The notes: generated by a model not told the origin, from the letters alone. A stretch of DNA of 64,000 bases from Helicoverpa zea (GCF_022581195.2 NC_061459.1:13330001-13394000); one strand, 5' to 3'. Positions 45,601-52,707 are shown, counted from the stretch's first letter. A program made the numbers and translations.

Positions 45601-46476
45601 GCACACGCACCGCTGACCACCAGTGGCTAGTGGTACGCCACTCTCACGCTTATTAACTCTAATCTTACTACTGTTGGTGATGGTTCTTTATTATATTCCG
45701 TTATAATAATGTCGCGACGGTTACCCACTCGGATACTTGCGTCGATGTGGGAACGAACTCTGTAAATACATTTCTGAAGCATCGAAAGAGATGCGTCGAG
45801 TCCCGAGAGCATTCGGTAGAGTTCCCTATTCGAGGCGGCAGTGGGGTACACAGTAGGGCGCAAAGTTCAGTAGTCACCGCGAGCTCTGTGTGGCAGCCTC
45901 ACGGAGACGGCGCGGCTGCTGCAGAACGTTCGCAGCGTGTTCAGCCGGCGCTCCGCCACGCGCGCCACCATGGAGCTCGAGCTGTCGCGTGAGTACCCGC
46001 CCGCAGGACTGCTAACGTGCCGACCTCCGACCCGTAACGCTACCGACATGTCCACTAGAGCGACGCATCTTAGCATTCCATGTGCGGTCCGTCCGTGGCA
46101 CACACCACGCACCGCTGACGCGTTAACACATATAGATACACCCTTTATTTACTGCAGACATAATCAAGGACTCGTCAAGGTATTAACGTTTTGTTTTATT
46201 CTCAGTTCACACAGTTTGTGTTTACCACAAGATTGTGTAGTATCATCACGCTAATTCCAAACTATCATTACAATGTTCATTTATGCAGTTTTCACACCAT
46301 TAGTTGATGAATTCAATTGATTTGATCATATGTGTACCGTGTGTGTGAAATATAATTGATGGAGTTGTGTGCAAACAGACGGGTTCGCGTTTTCGCAAGA
46401 AGAAGGCGGCAGCGTCTCGCAGGCGGACATGATCCGCGCGTACGACACACGCCAGCCGCGGCCGCAGCACTCGTAG
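12568..46476 (+). CDS. Phospholipid-transporting P4-ATPase, ATP8A type (23 exons)
   Basis: Gene-level entry; exons follow separately. The spliced frame gives 1164 residues, the length usual for ATP8A. P4-ATPases flip phosphatidylserine and phosphatidylethanolamine from the exoplasmic or lumenal leaflet to the cytosolic leaflet in Golgi, endosome and plasma membranes, with a CDC50/TMEM30 subunit. Seen here: QQIPDVSPTG in TM1 (about 104), DGET (205-208), PISL in TM4 (370-373), phosphorylated Asp in DKTGT (D423), KGAD (568-571), TGDK (683-686), GDGAND (798-803), the TM5 Lys in FYKN (K863) and the C-terminal GFAFSQ (1134-1139). All 22 introns have GT/AG ends and phases that join. The start ATG at 12568 sits in a good context (GAAATGG) and its exon joins exon 2 in phase. 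ATP8A rather than ATP8B is favoured by GTRECISRQ, the SLTETARLLQNV region and GFAFS. Alternative 3' ends exist (see 37955, 41710, 45517). Confidence 0.95.
13145..13260 (+). repeat. Decayed RTE-type tail
   Basis: Similar in order to the copies at 2137 and 15923 (GGTTTCACCCGTATCCCATGG, TTACGGGATAAAG, TAAAAGAATTTTTAGG) but heavily diverged. Confidence 0.4.
15586..15867 (+). pseudogene. Harbinger transposase (HARBI1-like) N-terminal remnant
   Basis: From ATG 15586 the frame reads MEDD then a TAG stop. It then stays open through KRRYWVHPLNTRRLAESQF, RAMLRAYPEEFFKYYRMS and IKSFDEHL, stopping at 15865-15867. The WVHP, FFKYYRMS and SFDEHL stretch matches the N-terminal region of Harbinger-family nucleases as I know them. 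The catalytic DDE domain is absent, replaced by unrelated sequence and the nested repeat. The early stop and missing catalytic part make it a dead fragment. Confidence 0.75.
15923..16120 (+). mobile_element. RTE-type LINE tail nested in Harbinger element
   Basis: Nearly the same sequence as 2137-2330 (CTTCTGCCAGCGG through TTTATAATATTAGTATAG), with a small insertion (GCCGATAAG) after GGGATAAAAA. It sits where the rest of the transposase gene would have been. Confidence 0.65.
17852..17978 (+). CDS. ATP8A exon 2 (residues 34-76)
   Basis: The acceptor is TTTGTTTGTAG. It encodes an acidic stretch (HEDEATTSGLTDG) followed by the conserved P4-ATPase entry IIFINRPQPIKFINNRISTA ending KY and two bases of Ser76. 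The donor is AG|GTAAGC. Confidence 0.95.
21978..22161 (+). CDS. ATP8A exon 3 (residues 76-137)
   Basis: Encodes FIPLFLFEQFRRYSNCFF, TM1 with the QQIPDVSPTGRW substrate-gate region (Q104, Q105) and TM2 (LILILSVSAIKEIVEDF). Acceptor TTCCACAG, donor TTC|GTGAGT, ending in phase 0. Confidence 0.97.
23522..23682 (+). CDS. ATP8A exon 4 (residues 138-191)
   Basis: Starts KRHRADDETNRRS, the conserved stretch after TM2 leading into the actuator domain, and ends FFPADIVMLAS plus two bases of Ser191. Acceptor TTTCTCCCAG, donor AG|GTGAGC. Confidence 0.97.
24829..24851. repeat. CCTAA telomere-type repeat, 3' flank of the LINE
   Basis: CCTAACTAACCTAACCTAACC directly precedes the T-run, which is the poly(A) tail of the minus-strand LINE. 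CCTAA is the C-strand of the insect telomere repeat TTAGG. Confidence 0.7.
24853..27359 (-). pseudogene. Telomere-type R1-clade LINE (TRAS/SART-like), 5' truncated
   Basis: The minus strand encodes a decayed ORF2. It starts near 27319 with YRASKETLWLAIGDSKSRAR, continues with KNTAPGPDGVPGRAL and YRPIVLLDEAGKLFERII, then FGFRRGRSTIDAIM, CGVPQGSVLGPLL and CYADDTLV. The C-terminus has a zinc-knuckle-like CHHCVHCGEDTAQHTLAEC. Frame breaks near 26850 and 26410 and at later points make it inactive; endonuclease and ORF1 are missing. The poly(A) end (T-run at 24852) and the 5' end both abut CCTAA units, the target of telomere-specific R1-clade LINEs of moths. GC content is far above the surrounding intron. 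Confidence 0.85.
27360..27414. repeat. CCTAA units forming a 21-bp hairpin, 5' flank of the LINE
   Basis: Three CCTAA units (27361-27375) run into a perfect inverted repeat, 27365-27385 against 27394-27414, with an 8-nt spacer. It is the 5' flank of the telomere-type LINE. Confidence 0.75.
27727..27924 (+). CDS. ATP8A exon 5 (residues 191-257), actuator domain
   Basis: Encodes FIETSNLDGETNLKIR with the dephosphorylation motif DGET (205-208; Glu207 acts in E2P hydrolysis in the family), then CEQPNRHLYEFNG. Acceptor CACCACAG, donor AA|GTAAGG. Confidence 0.98.
28540..28664 (+). CDS. ATP8A exon 6 (residues 257-299)
   Basis: Encodes PLGLDQMLLRGSMLRNTNYI and VVYTGHETKLMKNSTK, the conserved end of the actuator domain before TM3. 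Acceptor TTCGCTTAG, donor AAAG|GTAACT. Confidence 0.97.
28745..28890 (+). repeat. Diverged RTE-type repeat in intron 6
   Basis: Contains AATGAAAGTTGGCAGAAACATAGCTTATTT and AAACCATGGGCGAAAGCTAGC, features shared with common short RTE relics in moths. Family assignment is by recall. Confidence 0.35.
28964..29110 (+). CDS. ATP8A exon 7 (residues 299-348), TM3
   Basis: Encodes PLKRSSIDRQTNTHILMLF and a hydrophobic TM3 (FLILLTLSLLSAGFNELW), then the exoplasmic or lumenal loop with DWYIGLE. Acceptor TTGGGTAG, donor GAGG|GTAAGT. Confidence 0.97.
29370..29479 (+). CDS. ATP8A exon 8 (residues 348-384), TM4 with PISL
   Basis: Encodes FGFNFLTFLILYNNLIPISL followed by QVTAEIVRFFQ. PISL (370-373) is the TM4 motif that replaces PEGL of cation pumps; Ile371 corresponds to the hydrophobic gate residue of lipid flippases. 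Exceptionally AT-rich codons for this gene. Acceptor TTGTTACAG, donor CAA|GTAAGT. Confidence 0.98.
29847..30020 (+). CDS. ATP8A exon 9 (residues 385-442), phosphorylation site
   Basis: Encodes AMARTSNLNEELGMVKYVFS followed by DKTGTLTCNVMEFRKCTIG. Asp423 of DKTGT is the residue phosphorylated by ATP. Acceptor TTCCGCAG, donor GAG|GTTAGT. Confidence 0.99.
30356..30536 (+). CDS. ATP8A exon 10 (residues 443-503)
   Basis: Nucleotide-binding domain start. It includes EKLEDTLLYQNL, IREFLTMLAVCHTVIPE and YHAASP plus one base of the next codon (Asp503). Acceptor ATCCACCAG, donor CCAG|GTATCA. Confidence 0.95.
30660..30894 (+). mobile_element. 5'-truncated SINE abutting exon 11
   Basis: Matches the body of the full-length SINE at 58329-58693 from CCCGTGCATCGGAGAG to the CATCATCATCATCAC tail, but lacks the tRNA-like head. 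The tail ends about 18 bp before the AG acceptor of exon 11, leaving only TTGTTGTTGCGGCGCAG between SINE and exon. Confidence 0.85.
30912..31085 (+). CDS. ATP8A exon 11 (residues 503-561)
   Basis: Encodes DERALVLGAAALGYEF and the conserved FAVLNVLDFTSARKRMSVIV of the nucleotide-binding domain. Very GC-rich (GC3 near saturation). Acceptor TTGCGGCGCAG, unusually purine/G-rich; donor TCAG|GTAGAT. Confidence 0.97.
32032..32262. mobile_element. 231-bp MITE, inverted copy
   Basis: Reverse complement of 5057-5287 and the same length. The only difference I noticed is in the left terminal repeat (GACGATGTAACT against GACGACGTAACT). TATAG/CTATA ends as in the first copy. Confidence 0.85.
32399..32433. 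repeat. Perfect 17-bp palindrome with one-base centre
   Basis: AATAACAATCGCATTAA (32399-32415), a single T, then its exact reverse complement (32417-32433). Too symmetrical for chance at this length, but with no associated gene. Confidence 0.8.
32936..33240 (+). CDS. ATP8A exon 12 (residues 561-662)
   Basis: Encodes IKLYCKGADSVIYPRLAGG with KGAD (568-571, ATP binding), LFACDGLRTLVFAVADI, YHKASIAIQDREQKIEE and IENNLRLLGATAIEDKLQ. Ends in phase 0. Acceptor CATACACAG, donor CAG|GTATGT. Confidence 0.98.
33404..33562 (+). CDS. ATP8A exon 13 (residues 663-715)
   Basis: Encodes DGVPETIAALLKANINVWVL then TGDKQETAINIGHS; TGDK (683-686) is the P-domain motif that helps position ATP and phosphate. Acceptor TTGATACAG, donor GAC|GTGAGT, phase 0 on both sides. 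Confidence 0.98.
33953..34150 (+). CDS. ATP8A exon 14 (residues 716-781)
   Basis: Encodes GTRECISRQTMEFGDNLGKQ, ALIIDGKTLKYAMG and CKVVVCCRVSPIQKAE. GTRE...SR and ALIIDGKTLKYA match ATP8A-type proteins. Acceptor CACCTCCAG, donor GAG|GTGAGG, phase 0. Confidence 0.97.
34228..34362. repeat. Short inverted repeat in intron 14
   Basis: AACATCATCCTCCT near 34229 is mirrored by AGGAGGATGATGATG near 34340. About 110 bp apart; possibly the ends of a very short MITE. No target duplication is clear. Confidence 0.35.
34508..34666 (+). CDS. ATP8A exon 15 (residues 782-834), Mg-binding hinge
   Basis: Encodes VTLAIGDGANDVAMIQ (GDGAND 798-803, Mg2+-coordinating Asp799 and Asp803), then GVGISGVEGLQAVCASDYSI. 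Acceptor TTTGTGCAG, donor CAG|GTATAC, phase 0. Confidence 0.99.
34940..35076 (+). CDS. ATP8A exon 16 (residues 835-880), TM5 start
   Basis: Encodes FRFLLRLLLVHGAWNYSRIS and KLILYSFYKNICLYVIELW. Lys863 in FYKN corresponds to the TM5 lysine needed for lipid-stimulated ATPase activity in mammalian ATP8A2. Acceptor CTGCTCAG, donor TG|GTGAGA. Confidence 0.98.
35424..35544 (+). CDS. ATP8A exon 17 (residues 880-920)
   Basis: Encodes SGQILFERWTIGFYNVIFTA followed by LPPFAIGLFDKLCSPEIMLR, the TM6 region. Acceptor GTTCACCAG, donor AGG|GTATGT. Confidence 0.98.
35947..36138 (+). CDS. ATP8A exon 18 (residues 921-984), TM7 and TM8 start
   Basis: Encodes HPVLYIPSQQGLLFNVRVFW, TM7 (NALLHSVLLFWLPMLL) and DGGYLLLGNFVYT. 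Acceptor TTCCCCCAG, donor ACT|GTGAGT. Confidence 0.98.
36592..36710 (+). CDS. ATP8A exon 19 (residues 985-1024), TM8-TM9
   Basis: Encodes YVVLTVCLKAGLSTHSWTWV and THLAIWGSVAMWFIFILVY, the conserved KAGL and WGS segments of P4-ATPases. Acceptor GTTGTTAG, donor AG|GTCAGT. Confidence 0.98.
37083..37217 (+). CDS. ATP8A exon 20 (residues 1024-1069), TM10
   Basis: Encodes SNVYPIILIGAVMRGMDRML and TM10 (FWLGLVLIPLATLIPDLLVT), ending with GT of a Val codon. Donor GT|GTAAGT; read-through would meet TAA at once. It is the last exon shared by all proposed 3' ends. Confidence 0.97.
37955..38372 (+). CDS. Candidate alternative last exon 1 of ATP8A
   Basis: A GC-rich open block inside intron 20. An AG at 37953-37954 lets exon 20 join in phase (GT+C, Val). 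The frame then reads VSRSLGLAVHPPRQLQALGA, and later ALIALRRELRQRG, LRRAAQLLAPPPAPPVSIL and CRCEPATVFP, to TAG at 38370-38372: about 139 residues replacing exons 21-23. A second in-phase AG lies at 37935-37936. GC3 near saturation to about 38200 contrasts with the surrounding intron and supports coding; the last 50 codons are ordinary in composition. An AATAAA follows at 38998. The tail lacks GFAFS. Both acceptors have weak pyrimidine tracts; this is inference. Confidence 0.5.
38998..39003 (+). promoter_or_regulatory. Candidate poly(A) signal for alternative end 1
   Basis: AATAAA about 630 bp after the alternative stop and only 46 bp before the start of exon 21, so cleavage here would compete with splicing to exon 21. 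Confidence 0.35.
39050..39148 (+). CDS. ATP8A exon 21 (residues 1069-1102)
   Basis: Cytosolic C-tail start: VVHNSAFKSMTEAVRESEI then KQRDPSALLTHPRHS, ending with TC of a Ser codon. Acceptor CCACTTCCAG, donor TC|GTAAGT. It precedes a 6.7-kb intron holding the other alternative exons. Confidence 0.93.
41159..41625. mobile_element. Inverted-repeat element with subterminal ACTTCG repeats
   Basis: The ends CACTACACTACTCGCAAAGT and ACTTTGCGTGTAGTGTAGTG are imperfect inverted repeats, and the interior is full of ACTTCG/CGAAGT words in both directions. About 467 bp, no coding capacity. No clear target duplication, so the superfamily is undecided. Confidence 0.6.
41710..41791 (+). CDS. Candidate alternative last exon 2 of ATP8A
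   Basis: AG at 41708-41709 allows in-phase joining to exon 21 (TC+G, Ser). The frame reads ARGTPVGLRWRRAVAPAEAP then RRPHVV and stops at TGA 41789-41791. A second in-frame acceptor 18 nt upstream (AG 41690-41691) would add six residues (NVLLGR). Almost every third base is G or C, unlike the AT-rich intron. The tail is short, basic and lacks GFAFS. AATAAA follows at 42110. The pyrimidine tract is poor and the region is GC-rich, so splicing needs transcript proof. Confidence 0.5.
42110..42115 (+). promoter_or_regulatory. Candidate poly(A) signal for alternative end 2
   Basis: AATAAA about 320 bp after the TGA of the exon at 41710. Confidence 0.35.
42655..42765 (+). repeat. Diverged RTE-type repeat in intron 21
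   Basis: GATAAAACTTGGCAGCAATGCAGC and TAGTCTACTTTTTATCCATGAGGG resemble the relic in intron 6; weak similarity, assigned by pattern only. Confidence 0.3.
43721..43850 (+). mobile_element. 5'-truncated LINE/SINE tail with target duplication
   Basis: Contains CGCTGGATGCAGGTCGCCTC, GGGGGAGGCCTATGTTCAGC and a GATGATGATGATG tail, a common lepidopteran non-LTR 3' end. The flanks AGACATAATT (43711-43720 and 43851-43860) are identical and give the target duplication. Confidence 0.8.
45421..45486 (+). promoter_or_regulatory. GT-rich tract before the candidate microexon
   Basis: A dense TGTG/GTGAGTGAG run on the transcribed strand ends directly before a TACTAAC branch-point-like heptamer. GU-rich tracts of this sort bind CELF/Bruno splicing regulators in animals; binding here is inference. 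Confidence 0.35.
45517..45557 (+). CDS. Candidate ATP8A microexon (39 or 41 nt)
   Basis: A consensus TACTAAC (45486-45492) lies 24 bp before an AG at 45515-45516. Joining exon 21 in phase gives SAADTRHALVRLA, with G or C at nearly every third position. Two donors overlap: CAC|GTGTAA (exon end 45555) keeps the frame into exon 22 (T then LTETARLL), while CACGT|GTAAGT (end 45557, the stronger site) shifts it. In the shifted frame exons 22 and 23 read as an Arg-rich tail ending at TGA 46430-46432, losing GFAFS. Not conserved in vertebrate ATP8A as far as I know. Confidence 0.45.
45897..45988 (+). CDS. ATP8A exon 22 (residues 1102-1133)
   Basis: Encodes SLTETARLLQNVRSVFSRRS then ATRATMELELS, matching the SLTE..QLLKNVF region of vertebrate ATP8A C-tails. 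Acceptor TGTGTGGCAG, donor C|GTGAGT. Confidence 0.93.
46379..46476 (+). CDS. ATP8A exon 23 (residues 1133-1164), autoinhibitory tail
   Basis: Encodes HGFAFSQEEGGSVSQADMIR followed by AYDTRQPRPQHS and TAG. The GFAFS motif (1134-1138) corresponds to the (G/A)(Y/F)AFS autoinhibitory segment of ATP8A/Drs2-type flippases, which docks between the cytosolic domains. Acceptor GCAAACAG. The GC-rich run continues about 80 bp past the stop. Confidence 0.96.
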
Positions 46477-47840
46477 ACGCGCGGACGGGGCTGCGGGCGC
46501 CGGCGGGGCTGCGGGCGCTGGCGGCGCTGGCGCGGCTGGCGGGGCTGCGCGGGCTGCCACTGCGCACACGTACAAACTCTTCACCTCCTCACTCGGAAAT
46601 GATATCACTGTTGTTGTTTTAGTTAGCGTCAGACGAACAGTATTGTTACATTATTTATTGAACATCATGACAAATATTATAATGAATGTTTAGTGTTACT
46701 GTACTTAACGTAGGACTGTGTGCGAGCACCGAGTCTATATTATTACTATATATAAATATTATACCTATGTATACAAGATATAGTATAATGACTGTAGATG
46801 GTATACATCATCTCCGGGTTTTCTATCTATTTTGAATATTTTACGACTTTCGGTCACAGGGAACCATGAATTTTAACTCCTAGACCAAAAATTAGATTAA
46901 TATCTTTTTAAAAATCTGCAATTTTATTTGTTATGAAATCGTGAAGTTTATTCCTTCTGTGTACTGAAGTTTTGTGTTACATATTGTACGTTGGGAAGTG
47001 GCCGGCGAGGGAATCGTTCTCAATTATTTATTATTGAAATCTCACGGAACAAAGTGAATGCCTTTAATTATTACAACAAGACTTGATTGTATAATTTCTG
47101 TAGTACGGCAACTAGAATCCTCTATATTATATTTGTTAGTAGACTTTTGTTGGTATATAAGAAATTATTTATTAATTCAATATATTGCGATGTTGTTTCA
47201 GCTTAAACTAGTACATAAGGAACTACCGTGAACTGTACATTTTGATTTATTTTTGTATCTGTGCGGTCTTTCAACAATTTACTTCATTCAACTAATCAAA
47301 GACTTACTTAGTTATTTTAAAAGATTAGAGACTAAACGGTGATAACGATTTAAATTACTAAATGTATTAAAATTTATTATTATATTAACAAAAATAGAAT
47401 TAATTGTCGTACCAGACTTAGTTCCATTAATGTCCAATTCTGTCGTAATTACATTTTAAATACATGCGTAGGTGAATTATTGGAAGACCCACACGTTTTA
47501 CATATTTTAGTTTACAGATAGTGTAAGTATTCGATATTATTTTGTATGTATATCTCAACAGCTAATAGTAAATACATGGCCTATGTTTCGTTGTGTCACA
47601 ATATACATTAATGAAGTATATATACGGATGTGTACAGCCGAGTGTGTACATAATATAAGAGTATAACGCTTTATTAACTCGGTTGTTGAATGTTTCAGTG
47701 TTGCCTTCAGTTGTCATGCTTATACATGGGTGTACAGTACATATACCATATACTTATAATAGACACATGTACATGCGTCTGAAATGTCATGTCGCTTATT
47801 ATCTTCATCGTTCAATAAATCATTTAAATACCACCTTATT
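46477..47840 (+). other. Probable 3'UTR of canonical ATP8A
   Basis: AT-rich sequence without coding signal after the stop at 46474-46476. An AATAAA lies at 47814-47819; another at 48723-48728 is an alternative. Which signal is used cannot be decided here. Confidence 0.4.
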
Positions 47841-50800
47841 GATTTTCGATAAGAGTCGATATACAAACCATTAAAAACGTTTTTTAACTACCTAAATCGA
47901 ATATAATTGTAACTTTGAAGCACCTATATGAATCTCGGAGCGTAACGTGCACACAATAATTTATTCACCTATATTGGCACAAAATCGATTCATTTGGCAT
48001 TCCTAAATATTATCTAGTCGTCAAATTTTCATAGGTTTTTGAACAAATTTTAATCATAGCAGCTTTTTAAGGTCCATGTATACCTACATAGTTCAAAGTG
48101 TATGTCGTTGTGTTTAACGTGAGGGAATACAAACAATGTGAATATTGTAACAGAATTACATTCCAGTGGAAATATACTAGTTGATCATAGCCAGTGACTT
48201 CATAAGTGTTTAGATATTAGCACAATACTAAACCATTCAGTAATCAAATTAGCTAGGCTCCTCTGATTAATGCAAAATGAAGAACTAATTAAGTTTACGC
48301 AGCATCGAGTAACTGGTACCTTTGCAACAAATACAAGATGGCCGCTTGTAACTTCCCTGATACGTTAACCACAGTGACGTGACCGTAGTTAGAATGATTT
48401 TCACCCCAATTAAAATAAATAATTGTGATACGTAATGAAGTGAACATTGTTCAGACTGTCGACAAGGTCGCAGGTCGCTAGGGGAATATTTTGAACACTG
48501 ACATTGTGACAGTACGGTTCTAACAGTTTATTGTTGTTAACTGTTTAACTTGAGGTTATTTTCGATGGTTATAGAGATGTGGTGGTGACGATAAATTAGT
48601 ATCGATTAAGGAACACAGGCATTTTAATTTGTAGTAAACGAGATTAAATACTTTCACCGTAATTAAAATTTTATAGGCAAGTAAGTAGGTATTTTGTCAA
48701 CCGGTCAACATGTAAGCATTTGAATAAACGAATTGCTAAAGTCCCTACTACTACTTACTTTCTTTCTTCGAGCCTGATTGAAACTCTTTGCCAACGTTTT
48801 TTTTTTTTTTGTAAAAAATATTTATCAAAACCTATGAAAAGAAGAAAACAATATTGTTTAAAACCATAAGTACTTGAAGTCAGGGGACGGACTGTCGGCA
48901 CTTCAGCAGTTTAATCACCACATCTCGCGCCCCGTTCTTAACTCGTGGATGTAACAGAATTATAAATTATATTATTTGTTCTCGTTCTTTATATCGCAGT
49001 TTTATTTAAAACTCCTTTCCTTACCTCCATAATCCTTGTAACAACTTAACAGCAAAAACTGCACAGTTCTGTGGAAAACTCTACAATTAGAGTGATTTCC
49101 TAACAAGAAAAAAAGCGGGGAAAATGCCAACATTGCAAGGAGAGAAATACCTACCTTCCACCGTCAATACCTACTATGTGATGGCTTTCCGAGGTTCTCC
49201 TCGGCTATGAAAGTGATGAACTCCATGTCATGGTGTTTAATGCACCTACCCCTTCTGTCTGATTGGAAATGACTGGGCACTCTACAATCGCAACCGGGGA
49301 ACAACTTTCCCATCTACTGACGAAGTTCTGCCTACGTAATTGGCCAATTTGGGGTCTACATTTAATGGATTTAATGTCTCTCATTCAACCAGGTAAGTAA
49401 TTGATGACTAAGTATCTGGAATAGCAGGTTCCATTTATAGCAATTCACGAATAAGCTGACGCTGGTAAACCACCCAAAAACTATCTGCAGTCACAAACCT
49501 ATGTAGGTAAGTAAGGCAACTTATGATATGTGGGTATTCTATGGAAAGATCGGTATATAATATCACATAGCGCAGTAAATGCTAATGTTACGTCACAATG
49601 TGGGTGAGTGGTAGGTGTGGCGCACATGTGGGCTTGTAACCACGACAGTAGGACACATTACACTCGGGAATGCGCTAATTGCTCTGCGGGGGAAATCTGC
49701 GCACGCGATGTCAGTACGCGTGTACCGAGCGATAAGCATTGTATTCTGAACTATATACAGTAAAGTTAATTACTTACCTGAAATTAGTCAAAAAAGATGT
49801 TTGGGATTTGTTTCGAAGAAAGTGGTAGATAGACACTGAAGGGTAAAGTGCTGTTATTTTTTGTTGTTACAGGCTTCCTCTCGCACAAAGAAGCCAAACC
49901 CGTAAAAACAATAAATCAATCTAATATTGCAAAGCTACAATTTATAAACTGCTGGACCCATATCAAAAATGTTTGGAGTAATAGAAGCTTAGCCCATTTA
50001 TCGAGGAAAAGCTATATGTAGGCTATCAGGGTTTGCGGAGCAGTACCTACGAAACGCTGGTAAAACCTCTCGTGGAAGCTAGAGTATTTTATAACTTTAG
50101 CCATGATATCGTCACACCAAGACAAACCTACTCCAGTAGCTTGTTCCCAATTACTGAGATTACTATCCTTCCATAACACATCAATCAATAAAAGTGGCTC
50201 GTGACTCGTAAGTGAATAATGACTAATAAATAAATCTGGATGAAGCAAGGAAAATGGATTATAGGCTACGCAACGCAATCACGGGGTAATCATCACAATT
50301 GTAGCAACTCTTGCATCTTGATAACGTATGGCCTTCATATTTCACTGTAGGCCTATATATAGGTACAAAGATTATACTCAGTAGGTACCTAACTAATTGA
50401 AGGAATCTAGATGTCTAATACCTCGGGTTCTCAAGAATTTGAACTTAGAACTAATCATTCCTGAACTCTACTATTATGTATTGGTAAGGTAAGCGTACTC
50501 TATAAGGAAGTTCAGGAGTTGGCGCTAATGGAAGGAGCTGCATCGACAAGAGCTGGAAATTGATGATGATGAAACTTACTCTACATTATTAATAAAATTA
50601 GATAAAACTTTATTATTCTTAAATTACAAACTTATAAATGTTCATGCTGAAAACCGGATTCAACTAATTCGTTAATTGTATTAATAGGTACGTAACAGTA
50701 CAATCACCCGAAAATATGATTTAGTTTGCTGCATTATGTACATTGGTAAACGATTAGGTATAAGAGCAACAGCTCAGCAATTTGTATTCTTGTTAATTTA

Positions 50801-51611
50801 TGTACCTGGGTTTGTTGAATCTAAGTACATACCTATTTCAAAATCCCAGCGAAGCTTAGCCGATTAGGTGACCATGAGCTAATGCCAGTAGCTGGGTACA
50901 CAGTTCTAACCCCCATGACCTTGGCTCACCGCTAAATATCTCGGCCGAATATTTCACAAGTGAAGACTAAGCTAATTGCCTTCGTGAAGGCATTCGTAAG
51001 TGCCGCTAATTTACCTCGCATTGTGCGTATGAGTTCATACTTCCACGGAAACAAAACATTCCTTCATTAATACCATTCTGATACCTCCAGAAGCTCAAAG
51101 GTTAAGACTCGGAGTAGCTAGCGCGAAGATATGAATTCAAATCCTTCTAACGCTCCATTTAGAAACTTTCTTCATTGCAAACAATGGGTATATGAGTAAA
51201 TTACGATTTTTATAAGTACCTAAGGAGGAAGTAAAATTGAGTTATGCTTCACTCGTCACTGAATTATCAGCAGATGGAGCGTACAGTTTACTTATACTAA
51301 ATAAAATGTCGATAGCTGAGGGTCTATTGGTAGAGTATTTGGCTTGGCAGAGCTCTATCCAGCTTGACCATTGCTCTAACTCTAGAGGGTAAGTACTGTG
51401 TTTTTGGGGTAGGATTTTCAAATGACAATTGGCTTATTCCTCGCATAAAGAAGTAATACTTGACGAGTATTTATTTTATTAAATATAGTACCTAATACTA
51501 GTAGTTTCGACCGCATTCCGTACCTACCTAAAAAATAAGGACACTCACTTAACGTGGCTTTTTGTATGTATGCGCGGTATAATTATGTAGGTACATATAA
51601 TTTCAGGAAAT
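47841..51611. other. Intergenic stretch
   Basis: No gene seen. A decayed RTE-type relic is likely near 49935-50075 (CCCATTTATCGAGGAAAAGC, GTAGGCTATCAGGG). Other open frames here are short and repeat-derived. Confidence 0.4.
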
Positions 51612-52616
51612 GTGTACGTTCGCGCAGCGGAATGTTGTTGAATTTAAAGATTTTAATTATGCAGATAATTAGTGTAAGACATTCTATAATTGTGTATGGT
51701 AAATAAAAATTTGTGTATATCGAAACAACAATTGTGTTATCACCTGTACCAATTCAATACCGATATTATAATGTAAATTTTGGGATGTTACCTAAATATA
51801 TTGCACGGCCGCTTTTTATAGCTATCCGAACTTGGTCGGATTATGTAGGTTTTCGATGCTTCGTCAGTATTATAATTGTCTTTTTTTAATTACTGAATTT
51901 AATGACATGAAATTTTGCAAGTGAATAGTTGCGTGATTAAACAAATTATTGGCATACATTTTACCATGCAATTCCTTTAGAACGTCGTGATATTCGACTG
52001 CTTTGTAAACAGTGATCTATTCATGGTAAATTATCGTATAACTTTTTAATTACTAACGGAACATCATTTATACTTGGCAACATGTTGCAGACACTTACAA
52101 GGTTTGTGTAAACGTGAAAATCTAGATCCCAAACTGCATACTTTAAGAACTAAGACCTAATAAGTGTATTTTACGTTTATATTTTTTATCTTTTAAACCC
52201 TACGACTTTTTCTAAATCTGTTTTTTTTTAAACAAATATAAACAAATTCAAAACAACGTATGTAAAAATCTACAGCTCTCTATGTAAGCGCTTTATATGA
52301 AAACTAGCTACGTTTTATAAAAACGTTCGCGTAGCGGAAACTTGAATTTCTCCGAAGTTTATGCATGCACTGATTTCATTCATACACAAATACACACTAA
52401 TTTTTGGACACATCTCTTTTCTTCTAAAGTCTATGGATTAAAAAAAGTTCCGCCAGGACAACGTTCGCCCAGCGGAATCAGTTTTGGTGAATTTCTCCAC
52501 AATGGCTGCATACACAAATTTTTATTTACGATACACAATTATAGAACGTCTTACACTAATTATCTGCATAATTAAAATCTTTAAATTCAACAACATTCCG
52601 GTGCGCGAACGCACAC
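51612..52616. mobile_element. 1005-bp foldback element with 107-bp inverted repeats
   Basis: The left arm 51612-51718 and the right arm 52510-52616 are reverse complements over 107 bp with about four mismatches. Both outer ends read GTGT(A/G)CGTTCGCGC. The interior carries further ACGTTCGCnnAGCGGAA words near 52323 and 52461. No transposase; superfamily unknown. Confidence 0.8.
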
Positions 52617-52707
52617 TCAGGAAATACCCATAAACCCTGTAAACGATACTTGGAAAAAAAAATCTTTTTTTTTAGTTTTGCTCTTCGATATTATCTGAGT
52701 GAAGTAT

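Noticed and set aside
45343..45616. Two overlapping open frames of 87 codons on opposite strands
   Set aside because: They arise from the GT/CA-rich simple repeat; only the short GC3-rich block at 45517 has splice-site support.
50012..50278. 88-codon minus-strand open frame
   Set aside because: It overlaps a decayed RTE-type relic and has no recognisable domain.
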